Counted from the stretch's first letter, positions 1-11,351 are shown. The stretch: DNA of 64,000 nt from Vandiemenella viatica (GCA_031002005.1 CM061914.1:189056685-189120684); one strand, 5' to 3'. Translations and numbers: made by a program. Notes: generated by a model not told the origin, from the letters alone.

Positions 1-521
1 TTATATTTTACAGCTACATACGCTGCAGAGCTGGAATGCCCTCCTGTCCTTGATATGTCCGCACAAACAAACGTACACTTATCATTGAAAACATGAGTTA
101 CATGAATCGCAGATAGGTGGCAACACTTACGCTGCCCCATTGCTTCAGGAACTGACAATCTCTGCGCCTAACTACCCAGTAGAAACACTGGACAAGTACT
201 TAATTACAACTCATTATGAGAGTCAAGGCTTTGCGTGATCAGATAGGATCCATTCGCAAATAATAGAATAAAAAATATTTTGAATTATTTTAAATTCAAA
301 TTTGCATTTTTAATAACATTTAACAATAAACAGTAAGTGGTGAAAAATCAAATAAATTATACGCTTCACTAAATTGACAGATTTAATAAACTGAAAAATT
401 TGTTTTCGGCTAGTATCTTCGAGCAAGGATTCCTTTGTTCTGTTAATCCATTTACTGTACATAAGTTTCCCCAATCAATTTTGGCTTACACCTGGGACTC
501 AGTCGTTTTAGGATCGGAGTC
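1..521. other. Unassigned AT-rich sequence
   Basis: I see no coding pattern, tRNA-like box or terminal repeat. The stretch ends at the target-site duplication of the next MITE. Confidence 0.4.
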
Positions 522-1009
522 CATGGGCGTATCCAGTGAGGAACAAGGAGGGGGGAGGCTGCTGCCCCCTCCCCCTAGAAAAAAGAATCAAATTGCCTTC
601 AGGCGAGTGAAGAACTACTCAGGAGCGCTTTGTGAGATGAAAGATTTTGCCTGATGAGTGTGCATCGAAATTTCGTGAAAGAACACCGTGAGATATTTAC
701 AAAGTTATTGAAAAATTTTCTGAGAATCCGAGGTGATTAATGTTTACATAAAAAGCTATAACTGAGTTACGATCTTAATTATCGACATAGTAGGTCCTTA
801 GATTAATTGGTTGGATTACTATATTAATCAATAATAAAAATAGTTTCATCAATGGGTTTGAGTTTTATTCTGTAAGAACACATCATTTTTCAGTCCCCCA
901 CCCTACTTCCTCGAAACCAATATGAGTTGCCCCCCCCCCTTTAGTTCAAATCTTACCCCCTTTAGTTCAAATCTTACCCCCTCTAGTTCTGATCCTGGAT
1001 ACGCCCTTG
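522..1009. mobile_element. hAT-like MITE (488 bp)
   Basis: The ends form inverted repeats: CATGGGCGTATCCAG on the left and CAAGGGCGTATCCAGG reading inward from the right. They are flanked by an 8-bp direct repeat that matches at 7 of 8 positions, TCGGAGTC (514-521) and TCTGAGTC (1010-1017). An 8-bp target duplication with CA...TG ends is the hAT signature. The interior has C-rich and G-rich blocks near the two ends and a tandem phrase around TTAGTTCAAATCTTACCCC, and it encodes no transposase. Confidence 0.75.
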
Positions 1010-1017
1010 TCTGAGTC

Positions 1018-1721
1018 CTCCGTCATTCCTGAAGGTTCGAATCACCATCTCTGAAAAATCTTGTATTCATTTCTGACTTTGCACGTTCTTGTTTCCTCAC
1101 AGAACAATTCCCAGAATATTAGTTTCGCAGACTTGTAATTCTCTCACCTCTCTTTGTTTGCTACATACCTCTCTAAATTGTTGTTTGCTGTTCTTTCACC
1201 CTGAAGTCTGTCTTCAGCTGACGGTCGCTGCAAGATACGCAAGGCGCCCAGTGCATGACTAATGGACATTTAGAAAGCTATTTAAATTTCCATTTTCAGT
1301 CCCCTGACGGTGGGACTGAGGATAAATTGCCTCTCTGCCTGCTGTCTACCTGGCGTGGCAAACATTTCCCTTGATTTAACTTTCTCAATTAGTTTCCACA
1401 GTCACATTTAATTCCGCCTTGTTTGTAAAATGTCAAAACGCTACCCGAATGTTGAAAGGGAAAGAAACTCCACGCAGAACCGCTTCTACAACGACAGGGA
1501 TAATTAAAAACGCAGTTCAGTTCGGCTGAGGGAAAAACTACAGTGGTCCTGTCGCAGGTCGCCATATAACGTAGCTATTAACACAGTTACAACCTGACAG
1601 AGTCAACAGACGAATCTACAAATATCAGAACATCATCGAAGAGTTCACTGCGACTATTTAACTATCACTATTCGATTCAAGTTGATAGGTATTTCGTTGT
1701 ACGAAATAATTACTCGAAGAA
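1018..1721. other. Unassigned
   Basis: No feature seen between the MITE and the mariner remnant. Confidence 0.35.
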
Positions 1722-2177
1722 TCACTTTACACTTCTTTTTTTCTTTCCAGACATAAGGAAAGTCAATGCACTGCCTAAACGTTTGGTTTTGTGCACATCC
1801 GTTAACATTTTCGGTACCCAAAGTGAGCACAATTTTCGGTAATTCAAGTGCTCGGTCACAATGCTATACAAAACACTACCAGAAACATTAGGAAAGTCAT
1901 CACACAAGGAGGAAATCGTAAAGCGTCTGTTTTCTCTCACCTTATTGTCCACTTTCGTCACCAAACTCCGTTGTTCATAATGCACATTTGTGCGGCCATC
2001 TTTAAATGCTCTAACCCACTTTCTCACCATTCTATCACTCATACTGTTTTGTCCGTAAACTGCACAGATCTCACGATGAATATCGATCGGTTTTAGGCCT
2101 TTAGCGTGCAGAAATCTTATTACAGCCCGTATTTCACAGTCGGCGGGACACACGATTATCGGAAGCATCTTAAACAC
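1722..2177 (-). pseudogene. mariner-family transposase, N-terminal remnant
   Basis: The 151-residue frame matches the N-terminal half of mariner transposases. It has a first helix-turn-helix (CEIRAVIRFLHAKGLKPIDI near residues 14-33), the linker phrase MVRKWVRAFKDGRTNVH (about 50-66) and a second helix-turn-helix region ending SSLCDDFPNVS and VLYSIVTEHLNYRKLCS. A deletion near residue 70 removes part of the linker. The frame diverges after KRLGSALTFL, so the whole catalytic D,D34D half is missing. The GC-richer 200 bp upstream may be the element's 5' untranslated part. It is a dead fragment; assignment to mariner is firm, subfamily is not. Confidence 0.85.
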
Positions 2178-2929
2178 TCAGTGAACAACGTAAACAAGGA
2201 AGAATTAGACTGTAGTGGCGTCAGTGCGTAGGCAAGAGATGCAGATACCCAGTGCGCATGCGCGGAACGCCGACCGTAGCGCTGCAGCCACGGTGTGACA
2301 AAACGGTACTTACTTAAAAAATACGCCTCGTAGACTCCATCCAAGGATATTAAGTACAAAAGTAACCAAATGTTCCAGCGATTAAGCTCACACACTTCCC
2401 AGAACTACTGAATGTCAACTCTCTCTGATCGCCATCTCTACGCTCTTAAATAGACTCGTTAGAAACTCCCAGAATTTTTGAAATAGTTCCGACTGACGTT
2501 CATCGAATTCTAACAATACAGTAACAATTAAATCCACAACAAAACAGAATTAATACAAAATCATTCACAACCATCACGAAACACATGAAAAGTAAAGATA
2601 TTTACAAGTATTTACACACAAAAACATCTACGTAACTCGGTCCAGACGTCGCAAATTGTTCTCCAAACCGTCGCAGCTCACATGAACACTTTGCATTACA
2701 AACTTTAATCAATGCTTCGTGCACAATACTGTCCGCAAACATATTAAATAGTTTCTCTCCATAAAACAATGTTCATTTACACAAATTAACAATTAATTAC
2801 AAGAAAAATATACAAAAACATAATAAATCAACTCACATCTTGCTATACACAATTCTTAAATAACATTTCATAAAATCGGCTGGGTTTGAGGGCTGTTATG
2901 AAGTCTTGCCATTAATACCAGTCCTGACA
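2178..2929. other. Mariner upstream region, then unassigned
   Basis: The GC-richer 2,178-2,400 probably belongs to the mariner remnant. The rest is AT-rich with no recognised feature. Confidence 0.35.
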
Positions 2930-2937
2930 GTTTATGT

Positions 2938-3372
2938 CAGGGGTGGCCAAACCCGCGGGCCGCCTTGAATATTTTTGCGGCCCGCGAGATTCATCACACT
3001 TTTACAAAATATATTTATTTTATAATACTCAAAATAGTGCAAACCAATGTATTAAAAAAATACATTATTTATGCATCCATATTTCAAAATTTATTTCATT
3101 TATATTTATATATTTTTTATATATAATTTTTGGTGTTATATATTTCTTTAAAATATGCGTTTAGTATCATTGTTATTATGTTATCTATGTTTACATGTAA
3201 GAATAATAGTAAACACAGTAATAATTACTCATTATGTTTCAACTTTTCACTCCAAAAAATGTCTGTAGTGAGTCTAAATCTAATATGGGGATGTACAATT
3301 TTATATGTGGCCCGCGAAGTTATGATGCATTTCCAAAGTGGCCCGCAAGATCATTTGAGTTGGCCACCCCTG
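2938..3372. mobile_element. hAT MITE with GTTTATGT target duplication (435 bp)
   Basis: The terminal inverted repeats are CAGGGGTGGCCAAAC at the left and CAGGGGTGGCCAACT reading inward from the right. A perfect 8-bp target duplication GTTTATGT lies at 2930-2937 and 3373-3380. Four copies of a GGCCCGCRAGA-like phrase occur near the ends, typical of hAT subterminal transposase-binding repeats, and the middle is very AT-rich. There is no transposase coding capacity. The perfect target repeat implies a fairly recent insertion or little decay. Confidence 0.9.
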
Positions 3373-3380
3373 GTTTATGT

Positions 3381-3684
3381 ATTAATGAATTATCAGTTTT
3401 GCCATGTGGTGGGAAGTATAACTGGATACCATATGGTTATGTGTAACATGATATAATATCCCCCGAAACTTTAAATCATATTGTTAGGGTTCAGTATCTT
3501 CTGAGTATAAAGTGGAACTCTAATGGATTCGCTCAGTTATCAGTCTTTCTGACACATCATTATACAGTAATACAGTCTGGACCATTTAACTCGTAAACTT
3601 CTAAACACGTTCTACTTTATTTCTGAGGAACCTGTGTACAAATTTTCAGATCAAAATAACAACGCATTCTTAAGTGCTGCTCTT
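3381..3684. other. Unassigned
   Basis: Nothing recognised between the hAT MITE and the first SINE. Confidence 0.35.
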
Positions 3685-3691
3685 TCCGTAG

Positions 3692-3933
3692 GTTTTTTTA
3701 CTTATGGGTTTACGCATCGTCGACGTCGAGGTCATTAAAGGCGGGAAAGGACTGGGGACAAGGAACGTAAAGGAATTCTACCATGGCATTTTGAAGGAAG
3801 CATCGCGTCATTCGCCTGGAGTGATTTGGGGAAACCATGGAAAACTCATATCTGGATGCCCGGACGGGGATTCGAATCCGCGCCCTCCCGAATGCGAGGC
3901 CAGAACGTTAACCGCTCACCCACCACTCTCCGT
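3692..3933 (-). mobile_element. tRNA-derived SINE, subfamily A
   Basis: On the minus strand the element has a tRNA-like head with a B box of the GGTTCGAATCC type (here GGATTCGAATCC), a body with the conserved CCAAATCACTCC phrase, a CGACGTCGACGATG-like tail segment and a terminal A run (T run on the plus strand). A 7-bp direct repeat TCCGTAG (3685-3691 and 3929-3935) marks the target duplication. Other copies in this window define the family. Confidence 0.88.
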
Positions 3934-3935
3934 AG

Positions 3936-4524
3936 AAGCAACTTTCTTTTAAAGATATGATTTTTTGAAAACTGTTTCTTGCTTCTGATTTCGTAATTTT
4001 TTAAACTGTTGATAGAATCGACAAATCAAATGCATTTGTCGCTTTTCATCAGGTGCCGTAGCGATTATAATTATCGCCTGGAATAATGTAATCACGTTGG
4101 CAACACTTGCGGTGCGGAATATTAAATACCGCATCCGAATAGGCCGCAGCGGAACGCGGCGATTTAATGGCTTTCGTTTTCACAGCCAGTTCAGTTCGGA
4201 CCACAACAAAACGTTTACGGTGTGTTTGTAGATTATAATTAATTCCTGTTGTTCACCGAGTGGGAAATGTTTAGCCGACAGAATATGATCGGCGGTTAGC
4301 TGCAGGGACGAATTAAGCTCTGCCTGCCGCAGCGAAAGTTTCCCTGGCAATAGATAAAACTTAGTAGTCGAGAAAAATAGTAGTTTATCATTACTGATAA
4401 AACAGTGATCGCTGATTTTCCAGTTCAACAAACAAACACTAGAGATAAAATTTGGAAGATTTACGCAAGATGAAAATTTTTTAATAGTTATAAGTTATCG
4501 AAGAAGTTTCCGGCTTTTAGGACG
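3936..4524. other. Unassigned
   Basis: Mixed composition; short open frames here resemble nothing I know. Confidence 0.35.
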
Positions 4525-4535
4525 ACGTTATTAGA

Positions 4536-4781
4536 TTTTTTTTTTTTTTAAACTGCTTTACGTCTCTCAACAGCGAGGTCTTTAGAGACGGGAAAGGATT
4601 GAGGGGGCAAGGAATGGGAAAGAATTCGGCCATGGCCTTTTGAAGGAAGCATCCTGGCATTTGCCTGGAGTGATTTGGGAAACCATGCAAAACCCAAATC
4701 TGGATGCCCGGACGGGGATTCGAACCACCGTCCTCCGGAATGCGAGGCGAGAACGCTAACCGTTACACCACCACGCTCGGT
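4536..4781 (-). mobile_element. tRNA-derived SINE, subfamily B, full length
   Basis: This is subfamily B, whose 3' segment reads CTCTAAAGACCTCGCTGTTG followed by GAGAGACGTAAAGCA and the A tail, instead of the CGACGTCGACGAGGCG segment of subfamily A. The A box (GTGGTGTAACGG) and B box (GGTTCGAATCC) are intact. A perfect 11-bp target duplication ACGTTATTAGA lies at 4525-4535 and 4782-4792. Confidence 0.93.
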
Positions 4782-5034
4782 ACGTTATTAGAGAAGCATT
4801 TAAAATTCCCCTCGAGTCAGATCTTAATAGCCATAAAACATGGCACATACACGTATTTTTTCATGAAGAAGTTTTCCAACAGAAAATTGCCACACACTAT
4901 CCCAACACCCCTTAAGGTTTTTATCCGATTTCATTGAGTCTTTGCACTCGTATACTTTAAAACAATGAGCAAACTATTGTCCACATTAGTTTTATAAAAA
5001 ACAAAAGTACTGATCCTCTTTAAACCCCCTCAAC

Positions 5035-5770
5035 TTTGCTAATGTTCTTTATATATAGTTGCAGATCTGACAGCAAAGTACAATACTGATGCAGGCACAA
5101 GTGTTTCGGAGCACACTCTTCTGTCAGATCGCCGCCTGTCCCGCTTTACGGAGCGGGCAAGCCTCCGACCTCCACGTTCTGTGATGAGGCGTAGACGTCC
5201 ACCACCTTGTCGCACAGTCGTGGTTTCACCGTCCTTCACCACTCTCCATAGATGCTCACTACAGTAGCACGCGAACAGCCGACCAGCCTAGCCGTTTCCG
5301 AGATGCTCGTTCCCAGACGCCGCGCCCACAAACCTCCAGCCCTGTAATTTAAGGGAATTGCGTGACCTGTGCGTAGACATCTGGTGCCAGACAACTCCGG
5401 AAACCTAACAAGGACTTTTCGAAATAATACCACGCCTAATCGGTGCAGTATTGCGCTCCAAAGATAGTCCAACACATTTTTTTTTTTTAACTGCTTAACG
5501 TCTCCTATAACAACTAGGTATTTAGAGACGGGAAAGGATGGGGGAGGGGGCAAGGAATGGGAAGGAATTCGGCCATGGCCTTTTGAAGGAAGCATCCCGG
5601 CATTCACCTGGAGTGATTTGGGGAAACCATGGAAAACCCAAATCTGGATGCCCGGACTGGGATTCGAACCGCCGTCCTCCCGAATGCGAGGCCAAAACGC
5701 TAACCGTTACACCACCACGCTCGGTGGTCCAACACAGGTGGTTATAATGTTTTGGCTGATCAGTGTGTGT
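5035..5770 (-). pseudogene. Tc1-like transposon 5' fragment, split by a SINE
   Basis: On the minus strand the element begins with a terminal sequence CACTGATCAGCCAAAACATT at about 5,750-5,769. The transposase start follows, interrupted by a SINE at 5,477-5,726. The coding part gives the paired-like helix-turn-helix TSISETARLVGCSRATVVSI, then EWVKDGETTTVRQGGGR and LITERGGRRLARSVKRDRRR. A frameshift separates the two halves, and the sequence stops near SETLVPAS, before any catalytic acidic residue. The same family occurs once in each inverted arm (19,690-20,165 and 45,993-46,555). Confidence 0.85.
5477..5726 (-). mobile_element. tRNA-derived SINE, subfamily B, inside Tc1
   Basis: Full-length subfamily B copy with intact boxes and a terminal T run. 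The 10-bp target duplication GTCCAACACA lies at 5467-5476 and 5727-5736. The interrupted Tc1 sequence resumes exactly after the repeat. Confidence 0.93.
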
Positions 5771-7662
5771 AATATGTCGTGAAATTTTGTGAAGCGTGTT
5801 ACTTTTTGTCAGCCGTATTCCTCGTTTGGTTTGGACCAGACGCGTAGGCGACGCGTATTGAAACACCTGTCCAATCAGCTGTCGAGCGATTAATCCTCTA
5901 TACGGCGAACTGGTGACATCGATTTTGGAGTGCGCCTCGCCTCCCGGGCTAATGGAGCAGCTAAATCCGGAAAAAATGGCATCGACGCTGGAGGCTTTGT
6001 CGAAAATATCGGCGGAGCTTAGCGCTGAGTCGTTAGTCAATGCCCAATGGCGGAGCTCCAACCTGTCTATGTCCACTGCTTCTTTTGATAGCTTATCCAC
6101 ATTCAACGTGACCGTGTGATCTGAAAGGACTGCTGGGCAAAGGATAAGTGACACATGTCATTAGACTAGTCACTTTGTTTCTCAGAAGCACATTCGCGGC
6201 ATTTCTGTGGCAATAGTGGATATTGGCCCATCAGGAGAGTGGAATTTTCCATCAGGCGGTCCTGTGAGATCAAATTGATGAGTAACAGTATCACTACCTA
6301 CACCGGCATTCTGTCAATGGGAGTAAACGTGAATTTAATGTGATAATAGAACGGATAACAACAGGCTGTAACATACCACCCAATCATTTTTACCATAATT
6401 TTACTATTATTATTATTTGCTTTGATTAGTCGTAAGTACCATAAGCAATTGTATTAACTTCTTTTTTCTACTAATGGCTTTACGCCTCGCCGACGTCGGG
6501 GACTGATATGTGTGGTTGTAACTAAGGACTCAGTGGAAGCATGTGGGAGCATGGTTATAAAGTGCAAGCCTTGTTCAAACATTTTATTACAAGAATCATG
6601 GTCAACGATTAAACTTATACAGAATATCACAAATAATATGGAACAATATAATACATAAGAAAGCTTCGATCTTGCAGATTATGATCTTAATAAATCCTGT
6701 ACCAATACAAATATATGTTAATGCGATGACAAGCTTGTTAAGCCATGAGAATATCCCTTATCACAATATCTCCACTTGTATTAAACATCCAAACAGAAAA
6801 TCCTTACGTGCTTGGAAACGTTATATAACAGGGCAGGCTCTTACCAACTTACCATCATATAACAAATTTACAGCTAGTACCAAACACAAATTTATACACA
6901 GGAGGCAAAATACAGCAAATATTTTAAACAAACGGGAATCAGTTTACTTAGCGTCCTTCAGTTTAACCTTAAGAATCAAGTTCTTACCAAAAGGTTCTGA
7001 CATACTATAGTGTGTGCACACCGGCGCATAAGTCGTTACCACCCACACATCCTGATAAGGTAGCGGGAACGATTAGCACCACATATCGGGGAATTTTATC
7101 CATTCCCGTAACAAAATTATTAAGCACAATTAACAAGAATGCAGTAAGCGACGCACTATGTAGTTGGGATCATCAGGTATTCTACCTCAAATACCCGACA
7201 GTGCTAGAAAATGGCAACTTATCACCTCGAAGCCACCGCCAGCCCCGCCCGCTGCCGTGCTCCCCAATCGGCGGAAAACCACTCACGAACATAGAGTTTA
7301 GATAACAATAATTGTGATCGAAAAGACCGCAGCATAAGTGCAAATACGTATTTTGAATAAGTTTGTTTCCAGTTACTTACCTGTCGCAGACAGATTGCCA
7401 ACTTCAGTATCAGGAACAGCGGAAAGTAGTTCCCCATGGTTGCAATACTCGTGCGGTCGGGTGTAGACGTCAAAGGACAGCTGATTCCCCCTCTCCCCCT
7501 CACTATAAAAAACACGAGGAATTAAAAGATTTTATTACCCCCGTCCGTTAGTGAATAACGACTTTTATGACGCTCTCCGCCAAGTCACGAGGACTGCAGA
7601 TTCTTTATTGCGAAACTATTAGGGAGCAACGGTTCGAAAGCCGCTGCCTCACCTGGCTCAAA
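5771..7662. other. Mostly unassigned, with one SINE tail scrap
   Basis: A 39-base scrap at 6,462-6,500 matches the subfamily A SINE tail (minus strand, GGCTTTACGCCTCGCCGACG). Otherwise I see no coding homology, despite open frames near 6,672-7,305 whose predicted residues resemble no known family. Confidence 0.4.
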
Positions 7663-8327
7663 CCGAGCGTGGTGGGTGAGCGGTTAACACTCTCGTCTCA
7701 CATTCGGGAGGACGTCCGTTCGGGCATCCAGATTTGTGTTTTCCATGATTTTCCCAAATCATTCGAGGAAAAGACTCTGTAAATGTTTTGTATGGAGTGT
7801 GGCTCTTTATGTAGCGGAGACGTGGACACTGAGACGAGAGGATGAAAAACGGTTAGAAGCGTTTGAGATGTGGAGGAGGATGGAGAGGATAAACTGGGTG
7901 GATAAAATAAGTAATGTTGAAGTGCTGGACAGGGTTGGTGAAAGGAGAAAAACAAGTAATAAAAGAGAGAAAGAAGAACTGGATGGGACACTTGTTGAGA
8001 GGGGAGTGCCTGATAAAGGACGCCTTGGAAGGTATAGTTTGTGGGAGGAGAATAAGAGGAAGAAGGAGGTACAAAATTACAGACAACATCAAGGAAGACG
8101 GAAACTACATGGACCTCAAGAGAAAGGCAGAAGATAGAAGAGCATGGAGAGCAGCCAAGTGAAAACCTGCCCGAGGGCAGAAAACTGATGATGATGACTC
8201 CAGGTGAATGCCGGGATGCTTCCTACAAAATGCCATGGCCGAATTTCTTCCCGTTACTATTCCCCAATCCCATCCCGCCTCTAATGAACTCCACGTCGAC
8301 GCAGCCTAAAGTAAGAAAAAAAAAAAA
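7663..8327 (+). mobile_element. Subfamily A SINE split by an RTE-like LINE
   Basis: The SINE head and body occupy 7,663-7,768. The body resumes at 8,197 with ACTCCAGGTGAATGCCGGGA and runs to an A tail ending near 8,327. The inserted LINE lies between. The outer boundary of the inverted duplication falls in this SINE's head: the right-arm copy (58,759-59,378) loses similarity about ten bases into it. Confidence 0.9.
7769..8196 (+). pseudogene. 5'-truncated non-LTR retrotransposon tail (RTE-like)
   Basis: The frame contains KRLCKCFVWSVALYVAETWT, then LRREDEKRLEAFEMW, then after a frameshift KNWMGHLLRGECLIKDALEG and LKRKAEDRRAW. These are typical of the C-terminal region behind the reverse transcriptase in insect non-LTR elements. 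The element ends in TGATGATGATG, a microsatellite tail common in the RTE clade. It interrupts a SINE between copies of an 8-bp target duplication (ACTCCAGG on the right, ATTCGAGG on the left; the right arm retains ACTCCAGG at the 5' junction). Strong 5' truncation implies target-primed insertion. RTE assignment is tentative. Confidence 0.82.
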
Positions 8328-8329
8328 AC

Positions 8330-8789
8330 TTCATGCTCAATCATAAAGTATTGGCGGTGAGAAAATCTGAATTAAAAAATAAATAAATAATAATAATAAT
8401 AAAAAATAAAATAAGACAAATATTTCACGTTCGTGGTAAGTAGGGTTTGGATCTTTATGACCAAAAAAAAAAAAATATGCATGCACTTATGAACTTAAAA
8501 ATTGATAAATGTGACCTAAAAATGACAAAATATGACCAGACATTTAAATTTACGAAATACTGAAACACGATCAATCACACATTATTTATTTGATGTCATA
8601 GCATCTAGACAGCATAATTATCTTCCTAACAATCATTGCACAATTGGGAAATAAAATATTTTCGAAAAACTTTTCATGTTGGTGTAAAAATATAGGTCTC
8701 TTTATTTTTAGTTTTAAAACTGGGAATTTATTATAAATTTGTTGTGGATTAGTGTAAATATTATCGCTTATTCTTGTCTGATACCAGCA
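8330..8789. other. AT-rich hAT-associated flank
   Basis: Repeated phrases resembling ATATGACC and AATGACAAAATATGACC sit next to the hAT-like fragment at 8,790-9,023 and are also present in the right arm. They probably belong to the same degraded element. Confidence 0.35.
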
Positions 8790-9023
8790 TTACTGTACAT
8801 CACCAGATGCATCTTCAAGTTCTCGAAGAGATTTTCTTCTGTTTTCATTTAAAACTGTCTTGTCCCGTGAGAAGCTACGTTCGACATCGCAAGATGTCTC
8901 GGAAGCGTACTTAAACAGAGTAAAGTCACTGCAATTTAACTGTGGGTCGTCTTCGGTCAAAACAGATTCACCACCATGTAAAATTTCACATTTTACAAGT
9001 TGTTCCATATACAGTATTCCCAC
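8790..9023 (-). pseudogene. hAT-type transposase / CGGBP1-like C-terminal fragment
   Basis: The 77-residue frame includes DFTLFKYASETSCDVERSFS (about residues 33-52). This matches the conserved phrase of the hAT C-terminal dimerisation region (FKYAP.TSC.VERSFS) found in many insect hAT-derived and CGG-repeat-binding-like proteins. The following DKTVLNENRRKS fits the usual continuation, then the frame degenerates. No catalytic domain or BED finger is visible. In the right arm the equivalent piece (58,078-58,310) is disrupted by a new perfect hairpin. Fragment only. Confidence 0.7.
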
Positions 9024-9062
9024 GTGGCACTTATCAAGTTTGTTCTTTAGTGAACTTAAGCG

Positions 9063-9950
9063 TGAAGAAGGTCATGGGAGTGTACATGGCGTATATTGGT
9101 GATGAGGCATGGAAAGATATTCGTGTAAGAATTAAAAGTAACTTATTCCAATCCCCGGTACCCTTACCTGAAGAAGAGGATCTTCCTACACCCTTGTGAT
9201 TGAAATCGAGTGTCAGCTTGTGGTCATGGTCATCTTTTCCCTTCCATTCATTACTTTTAATTCTTACACCAATATGTTTCCATGCCTCATCACCAATATA
9301 CGCCTTGTACACTCCCATGACCCTCTTCACCCTCCTCCTATCTTCCAATGAAACCCATTCCAGCTCCACTATCACATCTGTTACTGATTACATTCTGCGG
9401 TAATTTCCAGAAACAAATCTAGCAGCACTTTTTAGCACACTTTTCAACTCCTGTATTTCATACTCAAAATGTGGGTACCATACTACACTACCATATTCAA
9501 GAAATGGTCTGACGAAACTTTTGTAATCCAATTCCTTAACTTCTCTCGTACATCCCCTCATCACTCTCTCCAACAAGTGCAGAGTTCTGAAAACTTTTCC
9601 TACCACCTGTCCTACATGTCCTGCTCAGATAAGCTTGCTATCAAATATAATGTCAAGGTATTTCCATTAAGTATTGCATGGATGCGAAAAGATGACCATG
9701 ACCAAAAGCTGGCACTCGATTTCAGGCTCAATGGTGAAGAAGATTTTCTTTTTTAGGTAAGGGGGTTTAGGGATTGGATTAAGTTAACAAGAGAAGTGGT
9801 GAAAAATTTACCAAAAACGTTGAAAGAATTTAAAGTGGAAATTTGTACAGGGCAAATGTAGGTTGGTGCAGGAAAAGGGGAAGATGGGTGTGTAGGGAAA
9901 TTGCCACCGGAGCCTGTGCTCCATTTCAATTTAATTAAATCAAATAAGTG
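9063..9950. pseudogene. CR1/Jockey-like LINE 3' end with inverted 5' portion
   Basis: From 9,665 to 9,950 the 3' end of the LINE is on the plus strand: KDDHDQKLALDF, then a 3' untranslated part ending near GGAAATTGCCACCGGAGCCT and TTTCAATTTAATTAAA. From about 9,660 back to 9,145 the adjacent upstream part is on the minus strand (VVGKVFRTLHLLERVMRG, LEYGSVVWYPHFEYEIQELK, SAARFVSGNYRRM). At 9,063-9,143 a short piece (GVYMAYIGDEAWKDI) is again on the plus strand and forms a local inverted repeat with 9,257-9,333. This layout resembles LINE 5' inversion by twin priming. The right arm carries the same structure at 57,150-58,062. Confidence 0.8.
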
Positions 9951-10799
9951 AAATTGTTCTCGCCATGGGAGCCAGTTATAAAATAGCTGTTGCAGAAGCC
10001 ATTATATAAGATGACTGGTCGATTACACTTTAAGAATTCCAAACGGAAAAATGAATTTTTACTCGAACACACTTATCATGTAAATAAAATAATAATTTTC
10101 TTTGCTTTTAATTCGACATTTCCTAGCAGCTTATTTAAGAAAAATTAAATGAAAGAGACCAGTAACGAACAACTGATTATATTAATTGCAGTTACTGAAG
10201 ACAAATTAAATATTCGCTGCGCATGTTAAAACTGAAGATTATGAGAAGCAGACGATAAAAGTCAGAAAACATTTACGGTAATTGCACTCATTAAAACGGG
10301 CCTCAGTATTACATGTAATTATCTTGGCTGATTTTATTACGGTAATCATCTTGTGGTTTTAATGCACGTATCTCTCAAGCCAATGAACTTGCCTCATAGA
10401 CCCAGCGATTGTATTGCCGTCTGTAATTATAAATCAGCATTTAGTGTGGGAGCTCACATTATACGCTGAAGGAAAGCGATAGTTCTCTATCCGCCTGAAG
10501 TATCAGCTGAACATAAAAATTTTTATACCTGAGGTAAGTGGATACTTTACTATCATAAAGAAATGGTAATTAGGTAATCTTTGTTTTGTGGCGCAGCACA
10601 AAGAACTTTAAGAAGACGTATAGACGTTATCCTTTTTAAATGCTTTGTGAATCTTCGGAAGGAAATAAATTCCAGTTTGTGACATCTAAAATTAGCAAAG
10701 CCTAAAAGTTTTTAGCGTAGTAGCTTCGTAATTTTTACCGTAAATTAAATTCGAGAAATCCTAAACCCTTATTGGTTTATTTTGACTTTGGCAGCCACC
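9951..10799. other. Unassigned AT-rich sequence
   Basis: No feature recognised; conserved in the right arm (about 56,320-57,150). Confidence 0.35.
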
Positions 10800-11050
10800 T
10801 TTGAGAGATTATGCTTAAAAGAGTTAATACACAACATATATAGCAGACTGAACCTACAGACGTTACAATACTACAATATGAATATATGTCTATAATTAAT
10901 GTACTTAATCACATTCACAAACATAATCATAATATTAAGTTATTTATGGCCACTGACGATGCCCAACTCCAGAAGGGCGAAACGCATATGGCAGATGAAG
11001 GTTAATGATAAAAACAGTTGTTAGAAGAAGGGGATTTTTATTCAAAAATA
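10800..11050 (+). repeat. Penelope-like terminal-repeat fragment (inferred)
   Basis: AT-rich lead-in followed by a hammerhead-like core at 10,953-10,982 and a tail with AAAACAGTTGTTAGAAGAAG and GGGGATTTTTATT. The right arm has the counterpart at about 55,990-56,260. No reverse transcriptase is present. The Penelope link is inferred from the known presence of hammerhead motifs in Penelope-like elements. Confidence 0.4.
10953..10982 (+). ncRNA. Hammerhead-ribozyme-like core
   Basis: CTGACGA (10953-10959) matches the CUGANGA consensus. One base follows, then a perfect 4-bp stem GCCC/GGGC (10961-10964 with 10975-10978), then GAAA (10979-10982). This is the conserved two-box plus stem II arrangement of hammerhead ribozymes. 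I could not see a convincing stem III plus cleavage triplet, so self-cleavage is not established. In the right arm the stem carries a mismatch (56,081-56,110). Confidence 0.42.
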
Positions 11051-11351
11051 TTTATGCGACAACTGCGGAACATGGCCAACAGCAAAGTTACTGTAAAAGA
11101 GTACTGTCCCAGATATTTTGATGTGCTGCAATGTGGCAAGATTCGGACTCTGAATTTGACTTCTGGTTTATAGTGCGATTGTCTGTTGCGTAAATGAAAT
11201 GTCCGTACAACTGTTTCCCGAGTACTTATATCAAGGCATTATTTCTAGAGTATACATCTGACGTTTTCCAGATCAGCTGATAAAGTTGTTCCTGCGTCAG
11301 AAATGTTGGGGTTCTGCTTCACCAAACAGGTGTCACAGCGTAACTTGATAT

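Noticed and set aside
400..654. 84-codon open frame
   Set aside because: It overlaps the hAT MITE boundary and its residues resemble no protein; a chance frame.
6672..7305. Two adjacent open frames of about 100 codons
   Set aside because: No homology, no splice or promoter context, low-complexity AT-driven composition; not supported as genes.
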